A stretch of DNA of 64,000 nucleotides, taken from NCBI GenBank assembly GCA_037127915.1, contig JBAXXL010000019.1, positions 10,728 to 74,727 of the forward strand. The letters run 5' to 3'. Positions 24,569-33,585 of this stretch are shown here, one piece after another. A model generated the notes under the pieces. It was not told the DNA's origin and made no database searches. It worked only from the letters and a program-made list of their open reading frames with translations. Origin of the DNA: JBAXXL01 sp037127915. Lineage in GTDB: Bacteria > Bacteroidota > Ignavibacteria > Kapaibacteriales > UBA2268. Positions within the stretch are counted from its first letter, which is position 1. Every line of letters begins with the position of its first letter. A program made the translations under genes and the position numbers.

Positions 24569-27028
24569 CTATTTCACAATAACGAAAGGAATGGTTTCCC
24601 ATTTGCCGTCGAATTGTGCTGTAATAAAGTAGTTACCTGAAGATAGATTGTTTGTATTGAGTGTGTAATTATAAGTACCGGCATTCAATAGACCATTATA
24701 AACTTCCGCAACGACTTTTCCTTGAGCATCGTTAATTCTAATTACTGCGTTAACTGTTCCGGTTGCAGTATATGTAAGTTGTGAAGAAACTGCTACTGGA
24801 TTAGGAGATAGCGAAACGCTACAAATAAATCCGGCTTCTGTTTCTACACCGCTGGCAATACCTGTTCCTGCTAAATCAACTGAAAATTCTGATTGGTCAG
24901 GGTCATTTGATTCTATTTTCAATACAGCGGAATAAGACTGTTCAACTGTTGGTGTGAATTTAACAATAGTTACAAAATCTTCGTCAATAGTCACAGTTTT
25001 AGGGAATGAAATATTTGCAAATTTAAATGCACTTGCGTCGGTACCGGTGATATTAAATCCTTCTAAAACCAAATCTGTTGTTCCTTTGTTGCTAATTGTA
25101 ATTGTTTTTTCAGCTGTAGTGTTTACTTCAGTACCACTGAAAATAAGCTCTGTTTTATCAACAGCAATTGATGGTTTCAGAGCCGCAACTTCATTTTCTA
25201 ACCAATAAAGTGATTTTTCAAGTAAATCTAATTTTACTTCCTTAGCATCGGTCATATTGCCAATTGCAAATCCCAAAGCAACAACTTTTGCTCCATTGTC
25301 ATCACTTGTTACGCCTGCAATATTAGTTTTAGTGTCTTTATAAACTAAAATTTTCTTTGCTTTTGCGGCATCAGTAATAGTAAACACTGAAGGCCACTCA
25401 ATATCCTGAGTTAATGCACCAGTGAAACCAGTAGTTATGTATTCACCCAAAACACCTTCTATAGGCATTTCTTGGTCATTATTCAAAGTTTTGTATGCTT
25501 TTGACCATCCAAAACCAAAAGTACCTTTAAGATATGTTTGAATTTCAGTTTGGCTCAATCCTAAGGTGCCATCAATTAATATATCAACACCAGCAGAATG
25601 ATAGTACTGAAGTAATGCTATATCGGTTGCAGAGAAAGCGAAATTATCACCGCAAGAAATGATTGCTGTTTTTACTTTTGTGAATTTGCCTAATACGGTT
25701 TGAAGTTTAGTTAAATCGGCGCCAATTTTAGAAATACTTATTGATGAGAATTTATCGTAGCTTGTTTGAGGGAGTAAGGTATTAAGTCCGTCATAATCTT
25801 CTAAAGGCGAATAGATATAAAGTCTTTCCGCACCTGTGTGAATCACTTCAACCTGAACTTCTAATTTACTTGTAGGGTCTGCCGCATCGGTAGCAACTAA
25901 TGTATATTTACCGTTACCGATTTTATCGCCAGGGAAAATATCGATGCTAACTGTACCTTTAGCGGATTTGTTTACGGAAAGAGATTTTTTGCCGCCAACT
26001 ATTTGAGCTAACCAACCATCAGGAGATTGAGCATCTTTCACTAATGTAAGGTTGTAAGTTTTATCGGTAGCTGTAGCGTTATCCAATGTAAATTTATATG
26101 TTGCTTGCGAGCCTTTTGGCATATAATTAATTGGATCACCTTCTACTGCAAGTGTGGCTTCGCCGCCGGCGCCGGCTTTGCTTTCAACGCAGTTTAATAC
26201 TGGAATAACATAACCTTGTTGGCTAGCACCAACAACACCTACTAAATATACATCTTTCATTTTAACCGGTGAGCCTGCAGGAGCGGTCGGGACATCGGAT
26301 ATAAAATTCCATTTATAAGTTTCGCCGGCTTTAACTGTTGCTGGAAAATCACCCGGATCGCCTGTAACTCCACCAATAATTGTACGAGCTACCTTATTAT
26401 GGACAAATCCTACGATAGTAGCAGGTAGATCGAAATATGGAGTATCCTTGTAATCTGCATTATTTGAAAGAGAATTGTTCTGATCAAACTGCGATCCTGT
26501 TCCTGTTACACTATCTTCACAAACAATAACTTGGAATGCTAATTGATATGCAAGGTCAACTAATACATTACATGTAATCGTGCCCGAAATTTTTTGAGTT
26601 GCTTCATTAAATTTCCAAGTTAGCTTTACTTCTACCTCTGCTTGTGTAGGTAGAATTTGACCTGCACAATATTCCCAATTACCAGTACCGAGATTAATGA
26701 TTTTATTACCATTTTGGTCGGTCCATTGTATTCTATTCAATGCTCCGGAAGGGTAACCGCCACCAAGGAAGAAATTATACATTAGATCGCCTTCAGGGCA
26801 GACCATCCCATCGGTTTGAGGATATTGAGGTCCGTATAAGTGATGGTATTTGACACCAACAATTTTGCCCGGGTTTGCTTCCTCTAATTTGTCCATTGTA
26901 TAAGTACCACGTGGACACCAGCCGCACCAAGCACCGGTATGGTTCTCCAAGAGAACGCGTTTTTCAGCTGATTGAGCTATAGAAGCCACTATAAATAAGG
27001 CTACTAATATAGTAATAATACGTTTCAT
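24569..27028 (-). CDS. Omp28-related secreted protein with thioredoxin-like CxxC and T9SS sorting domain (copy A)
   Basis: The protein has 819 residues from the ATG at 27028, preceded by GGAGTTACG as ribosome site. A signal peptide (residues 1-21) leads into an Omp28-like domain with WCGWCP (Cys35, Cys38), a redox-type motif. An Ig-like stretch lies around residues 300-400, a globular domain around 415-640, and a choice-of-anchor/ASH-like Ig domain around 655-740 (LIFSGTEVNTTAEKTITISN). The end is a T9SS type A sorting domain (VSLSPNPVAVSS ... AQGKVVAEVYNG ... GTYNYTLNTNNLSSGNYFI). It should be exported and anchored on the cell surface or released. A paralogue is at 55776. The ligand is unknown. 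Confidence 0.85.
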   Translation of the reverse strand: MKRIITILVALFIVASIAQSAEKRVLLENHTGAWCGWCPRGTYTMDKLEEANPGKIVGVKYHHLYGPQYPQTDGMVCPEGDLMYNFFLGGGYPSGALNRIQWTDQNGNKIINLGTGNWEYCAGQILPTQAEVEVKLTWKFNEATQKISGTITCNVLVDLAYQLAFQVIVCEDSVTGTGSQFDQNNSLSNNADYKDTPYFDLPATIVGFVHNKVARTIIGGVTGDPGDFPATVKAGETYKWNFISDVPTAPAGSPVKMKDVYLVGVVGASQQGYVIPVLNCVESKAGAGGEATLAVEGDPINYMPKGSQATYKFTLDNATATDKTYNLTLVKDAQSPDGWLAQIVGGKKSLSVNKSAKGTVSIDIFPGDKIGNGKYTLVATDAADPTSKLEVQVEVIHTGAERLYIYSPLEDYDGLNTLLPQTSYDKFSSISISKIGADLTKLQTVLGKFTKVKTAIISCGDNFAFSATDIALLQYYHSAGVDILIDGTLGLSQTEIQTYLKGTFGFGWSKAYKTLNNDQEMPIEGVLGEYITTGFTGALTQDIEWPSVFTITDAAKAKKILVYKDTKTNIAGVTSDDNGAKVVALGFAIGNMTDAKEVKLDLLEKSLYWLENEVAALKPSIAVDKTELIFSGTEVNTTAEKTITISNKGTTDLVLEGFNITGTDASAFKFANISFPKTVTIDEDFVTIVKFTPTVEQSYSAVLKIESNDPDQSEFSVDLAGTGIASGVETEAGFICSVSLSPNPVAVSSQLTYTATGTVNAVIRINDAQGKVVAEVYNGLLNAGTYNYTLNTNNLSSGNYFITAQFDGKWETIPFVIVK

Positions 27029-27095
27029 CGTAACTCCGAAAAAAAATTTATAAATTAATCTATCATATAACAAATATTTTGTGTATTTAGTTACA

Positions 27096-27103
27096 CAAAT
27101 TTA
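27096..27103 (-). promoter_or_regulatory. -7 element (TAAATTTG on the minus strand) of Omp28-like copy A
   Basis: This matches TAnnTTTG, 68 bases upstream of the ATG at 27028. Transcription from it supports the shorter start over upstream in-frame codons. Confidence 0.45.
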
Positions 27104-27185
27104 CAAAAAAAAAAATTTATAATTAGATTTTACCAAAAAAAATTGTTTTTTTTTTATTAATTAAATGATTTTCCGTTTATGACAG

Positions 27186-27250
27186 CCTTTCAGGGTTAAT
27201 CTAAATTGTTATCTATCATTTTCTACAAAAATACCACCTCTTCGAGGTTA
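27186..27250. repeat. interspersed repeat, copy 1 (CCTTTCAGGG ... ACCTCTTCGAGGT)
   Basis: About 65 bases are bounded by two small palindromes, CCTTTCAGGG and ACCTCTTCGAGGT, with a conserved middle containing TCATTTTCTA. A second copy lies 192 bases further on. The intergenic region 27029-27661 holds these repeats, promoters at both ends and no credible gene. Confidence 0.7.
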
Positions 27251-27377
27251 ATTTAAATATTGCATTCTTTATAGAATTTTCATATTTCAAAAATAAGAAA
27301 TTATTTTAAGAAATCAATGAGGAATATCGCTGTTATGTTATTTATTATTTATTTTGGTCAGATCGTAATGTATTTCA

Positions 27378-27447
27378 CCCTTTCAGGGTTAATCCAATCG
27401 CTATTTGTCATTTTCTATAATAATATCACCTCTTCGAGGTTTTTTTG
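27378..27447. repeat. interspersed repeat, copy 2
   Basis: This has the same order as copy 1: CCCTTTCAGGGTTAATC, a middle with TCATTTTCTA, then ACCTCTTCGAGGT followed by seven T residues. In this copy the second hairpin could work as a weak terminator. Confidence 0.7.
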
Positions 27448-27464
27448 ATTGGTATTGAGGGTGA

Positions 27465-27485
27465 CGTTCAAGGAGCTTGGGAACG
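27465..27485. repeat. REP-like element of the CGTTC...GAACG type
   Basis: CGTTC and GAACG flank AAGGAGCTTGG. Related elements with the same ends occur at 35223-35248 and 53615-53640. Confidence 0.5.
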
Positions 27486-27620
27486 AGAAAAATGGGAAAA
27501 TAGTTATAAATAATCTAAAATGAAACTATTTTAATGATTGAATCGTTTAGAAAGATGTATAAAAAATGTTTAAATTTGATGTTCTACACATTAAATAGGG
27601 TCTATTAGACTTTTTTTTTA

Positions 27621-27628
27621 TATATTTG
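27621..27628 (+). promoter_or_regulatory. -7 element (TATATTTG) of the mreB operon
   Basis: This matches TAnnTTTG, 33 bases before the mreB start codon, leaving a leader of about 25 bases. No clear -33 TTTG is visible. Confidence 0.55.
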
Positions 27629-27661
27629 TGTTTTATATTAGAATAAAATAAAGAAAACGAT

Positions 27662-28687
27662 ATGGGATTATTTAGTTTATTTTCGAATGATGTTGCTATA
27701 GACTTGGGAACAGCCAATACTTTAGTGTGGCTGAAATCAAAAGGGATTGTTCTAAACGAACCAACTGTAGTAGCTTACGATCGAACGACGAAGCATATAA
27801 TTGCCATCGGCACGGAAGCCCGTGCAATGATAGGCAAAACACATAAAGAAATAAAAATTATCCGTCCAATGCGCGACGGAGCTATAGCTGATTTTGAAAT
27901 TACCGAAGGTATGCTCAGGGCATTTATCCGTAAGGTAACTCAATCGTGGCAATTTGCACGAAAGGTTGTGGTATGTGTCCCTTCAGGAATCACTGAAGTT
28001 GAGAAGCGGGCTGTCCGCGATAGTTGCGAACACGCAGGTGCTCGTGAGGTACATTTAATAGCCGAACCAATGGCTTCAGCAATTGGAATTGGTCTCGATG
28101 TACATGAATCTGTTGGAAATATGATTGTTGACATCGGCGGTGGTACAACTGAAATAGCAGTAATTGCTTTGGGCGGTATTGTTGTTGAATCATCTTTACG
28201 CACAGCCGGTGATGAAATGACCAAAGCTGTTGTTCAGTATTTCCGCAGAGTTCACAATATGTTGATTGGCGAGCGTACAGCAGAAATTATCAAATGCAAA
28301 GTTGGTTCAGCCGTAGAATTAGAAGAAGAAATTGAATTTGAAGTTAAGGGACGCGATTTAGTTAGCGGTATCCCAAAGATGATTACGATTAGTTCTATAG
28401 ATATAAGAGAATCACTAAAAGAAGTAGTAACCGAGATAGTAAATGCTATCTACAGCCTTTTAGAAAGAACACCTCCCGAAATAGCATCCGATATAATTGA
28501 TAGAGGAATAATGCTTACCGGCGGCGGTGCTTTGCTTAAAGGATTGGATGAACGTATTAGGCGTGAAACATCTTTGCCGGTTCATGTTCCAGACGATCCG
28601 CTAACAACGGTTATACGCGGAACAGGTGCCGCTTTGGAAAATTTTGCGAAGTATCAATCGGTATTCTTTAAAAATTCAAGATATTAG
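27662..28687 (+). CDS. mreB: rod-shape-determining actin homologue MreB
   Basis: This 341-residue bacterial actin forms membrane-bound filaments that orient cell-wall synthesis. Motifs: phosphate 1 VAIDLGTANTLVW at residues 11-23, RPMRDGAIADFEITEGML near 70, phosphate 2 MIVDIGGGTTEIAVI near 157, and the adenosine motif IMLTGGGALLKGLDE near 283. Length is normal. In most bacteria mreC, mreD and penicillin-binding/rodA genes follow; here the next genes encode a beta-barrel, a SPOR protein and a TonB protein in the same direction and tightly spaced. Confidence 0.97.
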   Translation: MGLFSLFSNDVAIDLGTANTLVWLKSKGIVLNEPTVVAYDRTTKHIIAIGTEARAMIGKTHKEIKIIRPMRDGAIADFEITEGMLRAFIRKVTQSWQFARKVVVCVPSGITEVEKRAVRDSCEHAGAREVHLIAEPMASAIGIGLDVHESVGNMIVDIGGGTTEIAVIALGGIVVESSLRTAGDEMTKAVVQYFRRVHNMLIGERTAEIIKCKVGSAVELEEEIEFEVKGRDLVSGIPKMITISSIDIRESLKEVVTEIVNAIYSLLERTPPEIASDIIDRGIMLTGGGALLKGLDERIRRETSLPVHVPDDPLTTVIRGTGAALENFAKYQSVFFKNSRY

Positions 28688-28712
28688 AAATTTACTAACA
28701 GCATAAAGTAAA

Positions 28713-30338
28713 ATGAAAAAAATAATAATGATATGGGGGATATTGTTTATTTTCAACGGCTCGCTCTTTGCTGAAAAGATTCCTGTTAAAAAGGAAGAAA
28801 GCGAAAATAGTAAACCATTAGAATTGCCAAATTTCGTTATCGAAAGGGTAGAGCAGTTAAATGTAACCGTTGGGAAAAAGCAATTACCAATTGCACCCGA
28901 ACCGCTGACTGTAGCTCAGCTCGATTCGCTGAATTCATTTGAAAAACAGCAAGTAGTTCCTATAGCATCAGAGAAATTTCCTGATAAAATACTCAATAAT
29001 TATTTCAGCAGTGGATTTGTAAAAGGCTCGTTCGGACGCTTCACCACCGGTGACATAGAAGCCGCTTATGGTGTGAATAAATATGGTTATGAGCTTTATA
29101 CAAATGCCGGTTTCCAAGCCGCATCAGGACATATAACCGATGCTGATTTCAAAAAGGGATTTTTAAAAATCAGTTCCGATTACATAGCTCCGATGAAGTA
29201 TTTGTTTTTCGGCGGTTCACGCACTCGCGCGCAACTGCTGTTTAACGGTGCAGGATATCATTGCTATGGAAGCAAAGATGCGGATTTCAAGCAGAATGGC
29301 TCCTATAACAGGTCGGCTTATAATTTCGATTTTTCTGTTAACTCCGAGGGTGAATATAAAGGTGTCAATTTTAGAACCGGTGCCGGCTTTCGTACCTTGC
29401 GGCTGAATAGCGATAATGACAAAGCTAATGAAAACGCTCTGTCAGTTTACTTGAAACTACATAATTATTGGAATAAATTTTTATTAGCGGCAAATTTAAA
29501 ATTAGATTTGCAGAGCGTCAGTTCTGCTCCTTCCAATTTTGCTCAAGCCGATGTTTCGGGTAAGTACTTTGACGACAAAATATCAATAAACGCTACAGCG
29601 GGGTTGCAATACGCTAAAAGCACCATGCTGAACGACCGAGGTGGATTATTATTAGCAGGCGATATCGAATACAGACTAAATCAGAATTTTACATTATTCG
29701 CAAAAGTGAAAACGGGATTAAATCCTAAACCTTATGCTGACTTTTTCAATGAAAACCCATATATAGAATATAAAACCGTCGTTGATTTTGCTTACGATAT
29801 AATAAAATTAGACTTTTTTGCTTATTACCATCCAACAGAAAAAATGGCTATTTCAATTGGTGGTGGTTATAATGCAATTGATAGGATGCCATATTATACT
29901 GATAAAACGGATGGCACTTTCATGGTGAACTATGACCTTGCAAAAGGTGTTAACTTTGAAGCTGAATCTTGGGTAGAAATCAGCCCGAAGGATAAAATCA
30001 CAGCGAATATAAAAACTGCTTTTTATACTTTAAATGATGGTAAATCGGTTCCATATACTCCGAACCTAAAACTAAGCACAAAATACGAAAGAAATATAAC
30101 AGATGATTTTATTGGGAATGTCGGCTTAGCTGTCGTAGGTCCATGCTTTGCAGATATCGCAAACACTACAAAAATAAATGCTTATGCAGATGTGAGTTTA
30201 GGTCTGGAATACAGAGTAATGAAAACATTTAGTATTTACGTAAATTCAAGCAATCTATTAAATCAAAATATATATATCTGGAATGGATATAAAGAACGCA
30301 GTTTGTTTTTTAACGGCGGTCTTATGTGGCAATTTTAA
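28713..30338 (+). CDS. TonB-dependent-receptor-like outer membrane beta-barrel without a plug domain
   Basis: The protein has 541 residues. A signal peptide (about 1-20, GSLFAEK) is followed by a linker with LPNFVIERVEQLNVTVGKK, which resembles the start of a short periplasmic region. From about residue 90 on there are many amphipathic strands, with NLLNQNIYIWNGYKERSLFFNGGLMWQF at the end. The word SNLLNQ followed by a barrel-closing strand and a terminal Phe is the usual end of TonB-dependent receptors. No full plug domain fits in the first 90 residues. It lies 25 bases after mreB and 19 before the SPOR gene. A role in envelope assembly with TonB is inferred from context. Confidence 0.75.
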   Translation: MKKIIMIWGILFIFNGSLFAEKIPVKKEESENSKPLELPNFVIERVEQLNVTVGKKQLPIAPEPLTVAQLDSLNSFEKQQVVPIASEKFPDKILNNYFSSGFVKGSFGRFTTGDIEAAYGVNKYGYELYTNAGFQAASGHITDADFKKGFLKISSDYIAPMKYLFFGGSRTRAQLLFNGAGYHCYGSKDADFKQNGSYNRSAYNFDFSVNSEGEYKGVNFRTGAGFRTLRLNSDNDKANENALSVYLKLHNYWNKFLLAANLKLDLQSVSSAPSNFAQADVSGKYFDDKISINATAGLQYAKSTMLNDRGGLLLAGDIEYRLNQNFTLFAKVKTGLNPKPYADFFNENPYIEYKTVVDFAYDIIKLDFFAYYHPTEKMAISIGGGYNAIDRMPYYTDKTDGTFMVNYDLAKGVNFEAESWVEISPKDKITANIKTAFYTLNDGKSVPYTPNLKLSTKYERNITDDFIGNVGLAVVGPCFADIANTTKINAYADVSLGLEYRVMKTFSIYVNSSNLLNQNIYIWNGYKERSLFFNGGLMWQF

Positions 30339-30357
30339 TTATTTAAGGATATGAATT

Positions 30358-31317
30358 ATGAGCGACTTAGATAACAGTAATTTAACGAATGAAGAAGAAA
30401 ATAGCGGTTTTTCTCCTTCCGATTCTGACAACAAATCTTTTTCTTCCAATAAAGAATCGTCCGCTAATGCTACAGGAAACAAGGATTGGGGACAAATGAA
30501 TTATACAAAACCACATCGCAAAACTCCTTTATGGCCTTTTCTATTAGTAGGCGCATTTGTTTGCTTAGGACTGATTACTGTTTTAGCAGTCAGTGCCACC
30601 CGATGCAACCGTGAGGAAAAAGCTAAAGATTACGAATACGCCTCTCATTTTAAAGGCTATAGTGATAATCATACGAAAGAAATTGCGATGAATAAACATG
30701 TTGTTGTAGAAACAAAAAGAATATATAGGCATGATAACGGAATTAATCATAATCAACCGTTTGAGAAATGCAAACCAAGCAATTGCAAACCAATGGGTAA
30801 GTGTAACCCTAATGATTGCAAGCGTGGTGGTAAATGTGATCCAAAAGATTGCAAACCGGGCGGAAAATGCGATCCTAAAGATTGCAAACCCGGTGGTAAA
30901 TGTGGCCCTAATGCATGCAAGTCAATGGAAAACAAATCAATACGCCAACAATATAATATCAAGAATTGCGAAGAAGTTGAAATTCAAGTTGTCAATAATG
31001 AATCACCAAAGATTATCCGAAAAGCACTAAAACCAAATCAAGTGATTCCAGCAAAATTGGGTAAACCTACTTTGCAAGACAATGCCAAAGGTTTATATGT
31101 TTTGCAGGTTTATGCGGCTTTGAGCAAAGATGATGCTGATGCAAAATATGAAGAATATAAGAGTAAAGGTGTAGAAAAAGTATGGGTTTCTACTTTTAGT
31201 AAAGCTAATGTTGTTTGGTATAGGGTAAGAATAGGTGATTTCACAACTATAGCCGCGGCAGACACAAAAGCAAAAGAATTGGGAATATCAACATATTGGG
31301 TGGACAAGATAAGGTAA
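30358..31317 (+). CDS. membrane-anchored SPOR-domain protein with a Cys-rich 11-residue repeat
   Basis: The protein has 319 residues. An acidic, Ser-rich cytoplasmic N-terminus precedes one membrane helix (about residues 59-80, PLWPFLLVGAFVCLGLITVL). Residues 137-191 consist of five tandem units of the form KCxPxxCKPGG, with two cysteines per unit. The C-terminal about 75 residues form a SPOR domain (GLYVLQVYAALSKDDAD ... VWYRVRIGDFTT ... KELGISTYWVDKI), which binds septal peptidoglycan stripped of stem peptides. The Cys array would be in the periplasm. The next gene starts directly after the stop codon, so expression with the TonB protein is coupled. Septal localisation is an expectation from the SPOR family. 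Confidence 0.85.
   Translation: MSDLDNSNLTNEEENSGFSPSDSDNKSFSSNKESSANATGNKDWGQMNYTKPHRKTPLWPFLLVGAFVCLGLITVLAVSATRCNREEKAKDYEYASHFKGYSDNHTKEIAMNKHVVVETKRIYRHDNGINHNQPFEKCKPSNCKPMGKCNPNDCKRGGKCDPKDCKPGGKCDPKDCKPGGKCGPNACKSMENKSIRQQYNIKNCEEVEIQVVNNESPKIIRKALKPNQVIPAKLGKPTLQDNAKGLYVLQVYAALSKDDADAKYEEYKSKGVEKVWVSTFSKANVVWYRVRIGDFTTIAAADTKAKELGISTYWVDKIR
30766..30930 (+). repeat. five tandem 33-bp repeats coding the Cys-rich array
   Basis: Five units of exactly 33 bases each begin AAATG or AAGTG and encode KC-x-P-x-x-CK-x-x-G/E. Units three and four are nearly identical, which suggests recent expansion by slippage or unequal exchange. Confidence 0.9.
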
Positions 31318-32100
31318 ATGTACGAGGATAAATACAAAAAAGACGATGAGCCGGGTTTTCGAATTGTTATTCCATGGGATAAAAATACTGCCCGTGGTTT
31401 AGCTGTTGCAATAACTTTATGCCTTTTGTTATTAATTATATTTACAAAAGTACATCCTCCAGCTTATGACGACAGATTTATTCTGATTAAAAGCGTACCT
31501 TTGGAGCTTTTAAATTTAGGAGAGGGCGACGGTACAGGAAAGAGTAAGGGAAATCTTACTCCCGAAGGAGCCGCTCATTTGGGTGAGGCGCCTTTAACAA
31601 ATATTCATGACGCCGCCACAGCAGAAAAAAAAGCGTTTGATAAAAATTCTGAAAGTTCTGATGAAACGGAAGCAAGTACATATTTACCGGTTACTGAACT
31701 AAAGAACAATAGAAAATCCGAAGGCTCTGCCGGTGGTAAAGGGGATGAAAACGTCGGTACAAAAAACGGAGAGTCATGGGGAATGGGTCTCGGTGATAAA
31801 GGTACAGGTAAAGGATTAGGTTCAGGATTTGGCGACATCGAATGGGGCGGCGGAGGCAACCGGATAGTATTATCCAAACAAGTTCCAAAATTCCCTAAAA
31901 ATGTGAAAACATCGGCAACCATAAAAGTAAAATTTTATGTACAACCCGACGGTTCGGTAAGTAAGATTATACCATTGCAAAAAGCAGACCCTGAATTGGA
32001 ACGAGCTGTTATCGAAGCTTTAAAAAAATGGCGTTTCAACCCAATCAAATCCGATGTTGTTATGGTTGGTACAATTCCTATTACATTTATTTTAAGATAA
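31318..32100 (+). CDS. TonB-family energy transducer
   Basis: The protein has 260 residues. A short cytoplasmic N-terminus is followed by a membrane helix (about residues 27-44), then a long Gly/Ser/Glu-rich periplasmic spacer (about 60-185). The C-terminal TonB domain has the words VKFYVQPDGSVSKIIPLQ and LERAVIEALKKWRFNP. The spacer is Gly-rich rather than Pro-rich, unlike classical TonB, and more like TonB/TolA-type linkers of Bacteroidota. ExbB and ExbD are not in this cluster. Its gene abuts the SPOR gene with no gap. It may serve the barrel encoded two genes upstream; this is inferred. Confidence 0.85.
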   Translation: MYEDKYKKDDEPGFRIVIPWDKNTARGLAVAITLCLLLLIIFTKVHPPAYDDRFILIKSVPLELLNLGEGDGTGKSKGNLTPEGAAHLGEAPLTNIHDAATAEKKAFDKNSESSDETEASTYLPVTELKNNRKSEGSAGGKGDENVGTKNGESWGMGLGDKGTGKGLGSGFGDIEWGGGGNRIVLSKQVPKFPKNVKTSATIKVKFYVQPDGSVSKIIPLQKADPELERAVIEALKKWRFNPIKSDVVMVGTIPITFILR

Positions 32101-32102
32101 AC

Positions 32103-32249
32103 ATGACTACAATAGCATATATTATTTTAGCGCTTATATTGGCCTTCATCATTAGAGCTCTTTTAAAAGGAGCATTTAAACTAATGTCTTTTTTACTTAT
32201 ATTTGGAGTAATCCTATACTTTCTAATGAAATATGTTGATATTTTTTAA
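32103..32249 (+). CDS. 48-residue double-helix membrane mini-protein
   Basis: The ATG at 32103, two bases after the TonB stop, gives MTTIAYIILALILAF and then a second helix LMSFLLIFGVILYFLMKYV. Between them is a basic turn (RALLKGAFK). It has no recognisable family, but the tight spacing to both neighbours (2 and 9 bases) supports it as a real gene of the operon. Confidence 0.65.
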   Translation: MTTIAYIILALILAFIIRALLKGAFKLMSFLLIFGVILYFLMKYVDIF

Positions 32250-32258
32250 AAGAATGTT

Positions 32259-33560
32259 ATGAAAGTATTAATCATAGGTGGAGGATTTGCCGGTTTATCA
32301 GCCGCCTATTATTCCGCATTGCATGGTTATGATGTCTTATTACTTGAATCTTCGTCAGTCGTTGGCGGAGCGTGGAGACCTATAAAAGCGAACAGATTTA
32401 ACTATCCTATCGATAACGGTCAGCATATTTTGAGCAGTACTTATACTGCAACATTGGATTTCTTACGTGCTTCGGGAGCTGACAAACTATTTTGGGATAC
32501 AGGTAGATTGAATGTTCCTTTTATCCAAAATTCAAAAAAATATAAATTAAATACAACATTATTACCATCGCCGTTTGGTGAATTATTGGGTATTCTTCTA
32601 TATCGCAAATTGAGTTTAAAAAGCAAAATATCCATAATTAATTTTATGCGTAGGATTGCTAAAATTAAACCAAATAAAGCATACACTGCTGAAGAATATT
32701 TATTAGCAGAAAAACAAAGCCAAAATGCAATCGAATATTTTTGGGCACCGATTATAGTTTCAGCTTGCAATGCAAATCCAGCCGATGTCTCTGCTGTTGT
32801 GGTTTACAACATGCTAATGAAAATTTTCGGTAACAAAAACATCCAATCTAATTTGCTTATTCCGAAGGTACCGGTCAAGTTTATTTTATACCAAATTATA
32901 ACTCTCTTAGTCAAAAACGATGTGGAAATTCAAGTCAGCAAAACTTTAAAAACAATTAATAGCAAAAACGGAGTGATTCATTCAATAGAAACAGCCGATG
33001 GTGAAATTTTCAGAGCCGATATTTTTATATTTGCCACATCTTTAAAAACTAAAGAGTTTATCTTAAATGAGAGTTTTTACCAAAACGGTACCCATTATTC
33101 CGGCATAGTAAACGCACATTTCTTATATGATAGACCAATCATGAAGGAAAAATATGTATCGCTTTTAGGGACAAATTTGCAATGGGTTTTCGAGGAGCAA
33201 AATGCCGGAGAATTTGGATACCTATACAAATTAACTTCAAGTGCCGCAAAGCAGATAATAGGTAAAGACAGTAATACCATTAAACATATTTTTGTTACAG
33301 AAATTATTAATAATTTTCCTTTGGCGAAAGAAGCAAAACTTTTGCAATCTCAAGTAATAAAGGAAAAGTTCGCCACACCAATCCTTTATCCTCAATTTCA
33401 AAAAAAACGTCCGAAAACCCAAACACATTATAAAAATATGTTCTTAGCAGGTGCTTATGTTGATACCGGCTTGCCAATCACTATTGAAAGCGCTGTTATT
33501 AGCGGCAAAATGGCGGCTGAAGCTGTTAAGAAATACAGAGACGAACATTATTCCATCTAA
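32259..33560 (+). CDS. hpnE: FAD-dependent oxidoreductase, probable hydroxysqualene dehydroxylase HpnE
   Basis: The protein has 433 residues. The N-terminal dinucleotide-binding motif VLIIGGGFAGLSAAYYSALHGYDVLLLES is followed by the characteristic IDNGQHILSSTYTATLDFLRASGA (near residue 50) and FWAPIIVSACNANPADVSAVVV (near 160), which match HpnE more than generic phytoene desaturases. The C-terminal LAGAYVDTGLPITIESAVISGKMAAEA closes the FAD site. HpnE reduces hydroxysqualene to squalene in hopanoid or sterol precursor synthesis. The partner enzymes HpnC and HpnD are not nearby. It ends the mreB-led operon, 9 bases after the mini-protein. Confidence 0.8.
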   Translation: MKVLIIGGGFAGLSAAYYSALHGYDVLLLESSSVVGGAWRPIKANRFNYPIDNGQHILSSTYTATLDFLRASGADKLFWDTGRLNVPFIQNSKKYKLNTTLLPSPFGELLGILLYRKLSLKSKISIINFMRRIAKIKPNKAYTAEEYLLAEKQSQNAIEYFWAPIIVSACNANPADVSAVVVYNMLMKIFGNKNIQSNLLIPKVPVKFILYQIITLLVKNDVEIQVSKTLKTINSKNGVIHSIETADGEIFRADIFIFATSLKTKEFILNESFYQNGTHYSGIVNAHFLYDRPIMKEKYVSLLGTNLQWVFEEQNAGEFGYLYKLTSSAAKQIIGKDSNTIKHIFVTEIINNFPLAKEAKLLQSQVIKEKFATPILYPQFQKKRPKTQTHYKNMFLAGAYVDTGLPITIESAVISGKMAAEAVKKYRDEHYSI

Positions 33561-33565
33561 AAAAA

Positions 33566-33585
33566 GTTACTTATTTTAAAGTAAC
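33566..33585 (+). terminator. weak hairpin after hpnE
   Basis: GTTACTT and AAGTAAC form a 7-bp stem with a 6-base AT loop, 5 bases after the stop codon. AT-rich and without a T-run, so termination is uncertain. The rest of the interval up to 33892 holds only the promoter of the next gene. Confidence 0.45.

Noticed and set aside
30731..31030. 99-codon shadow frame in the SPOR gene
   Set aside because: It is a frame-shifted reading of the 33-bp repeats; the periodic open frame comes from the repeat itself.
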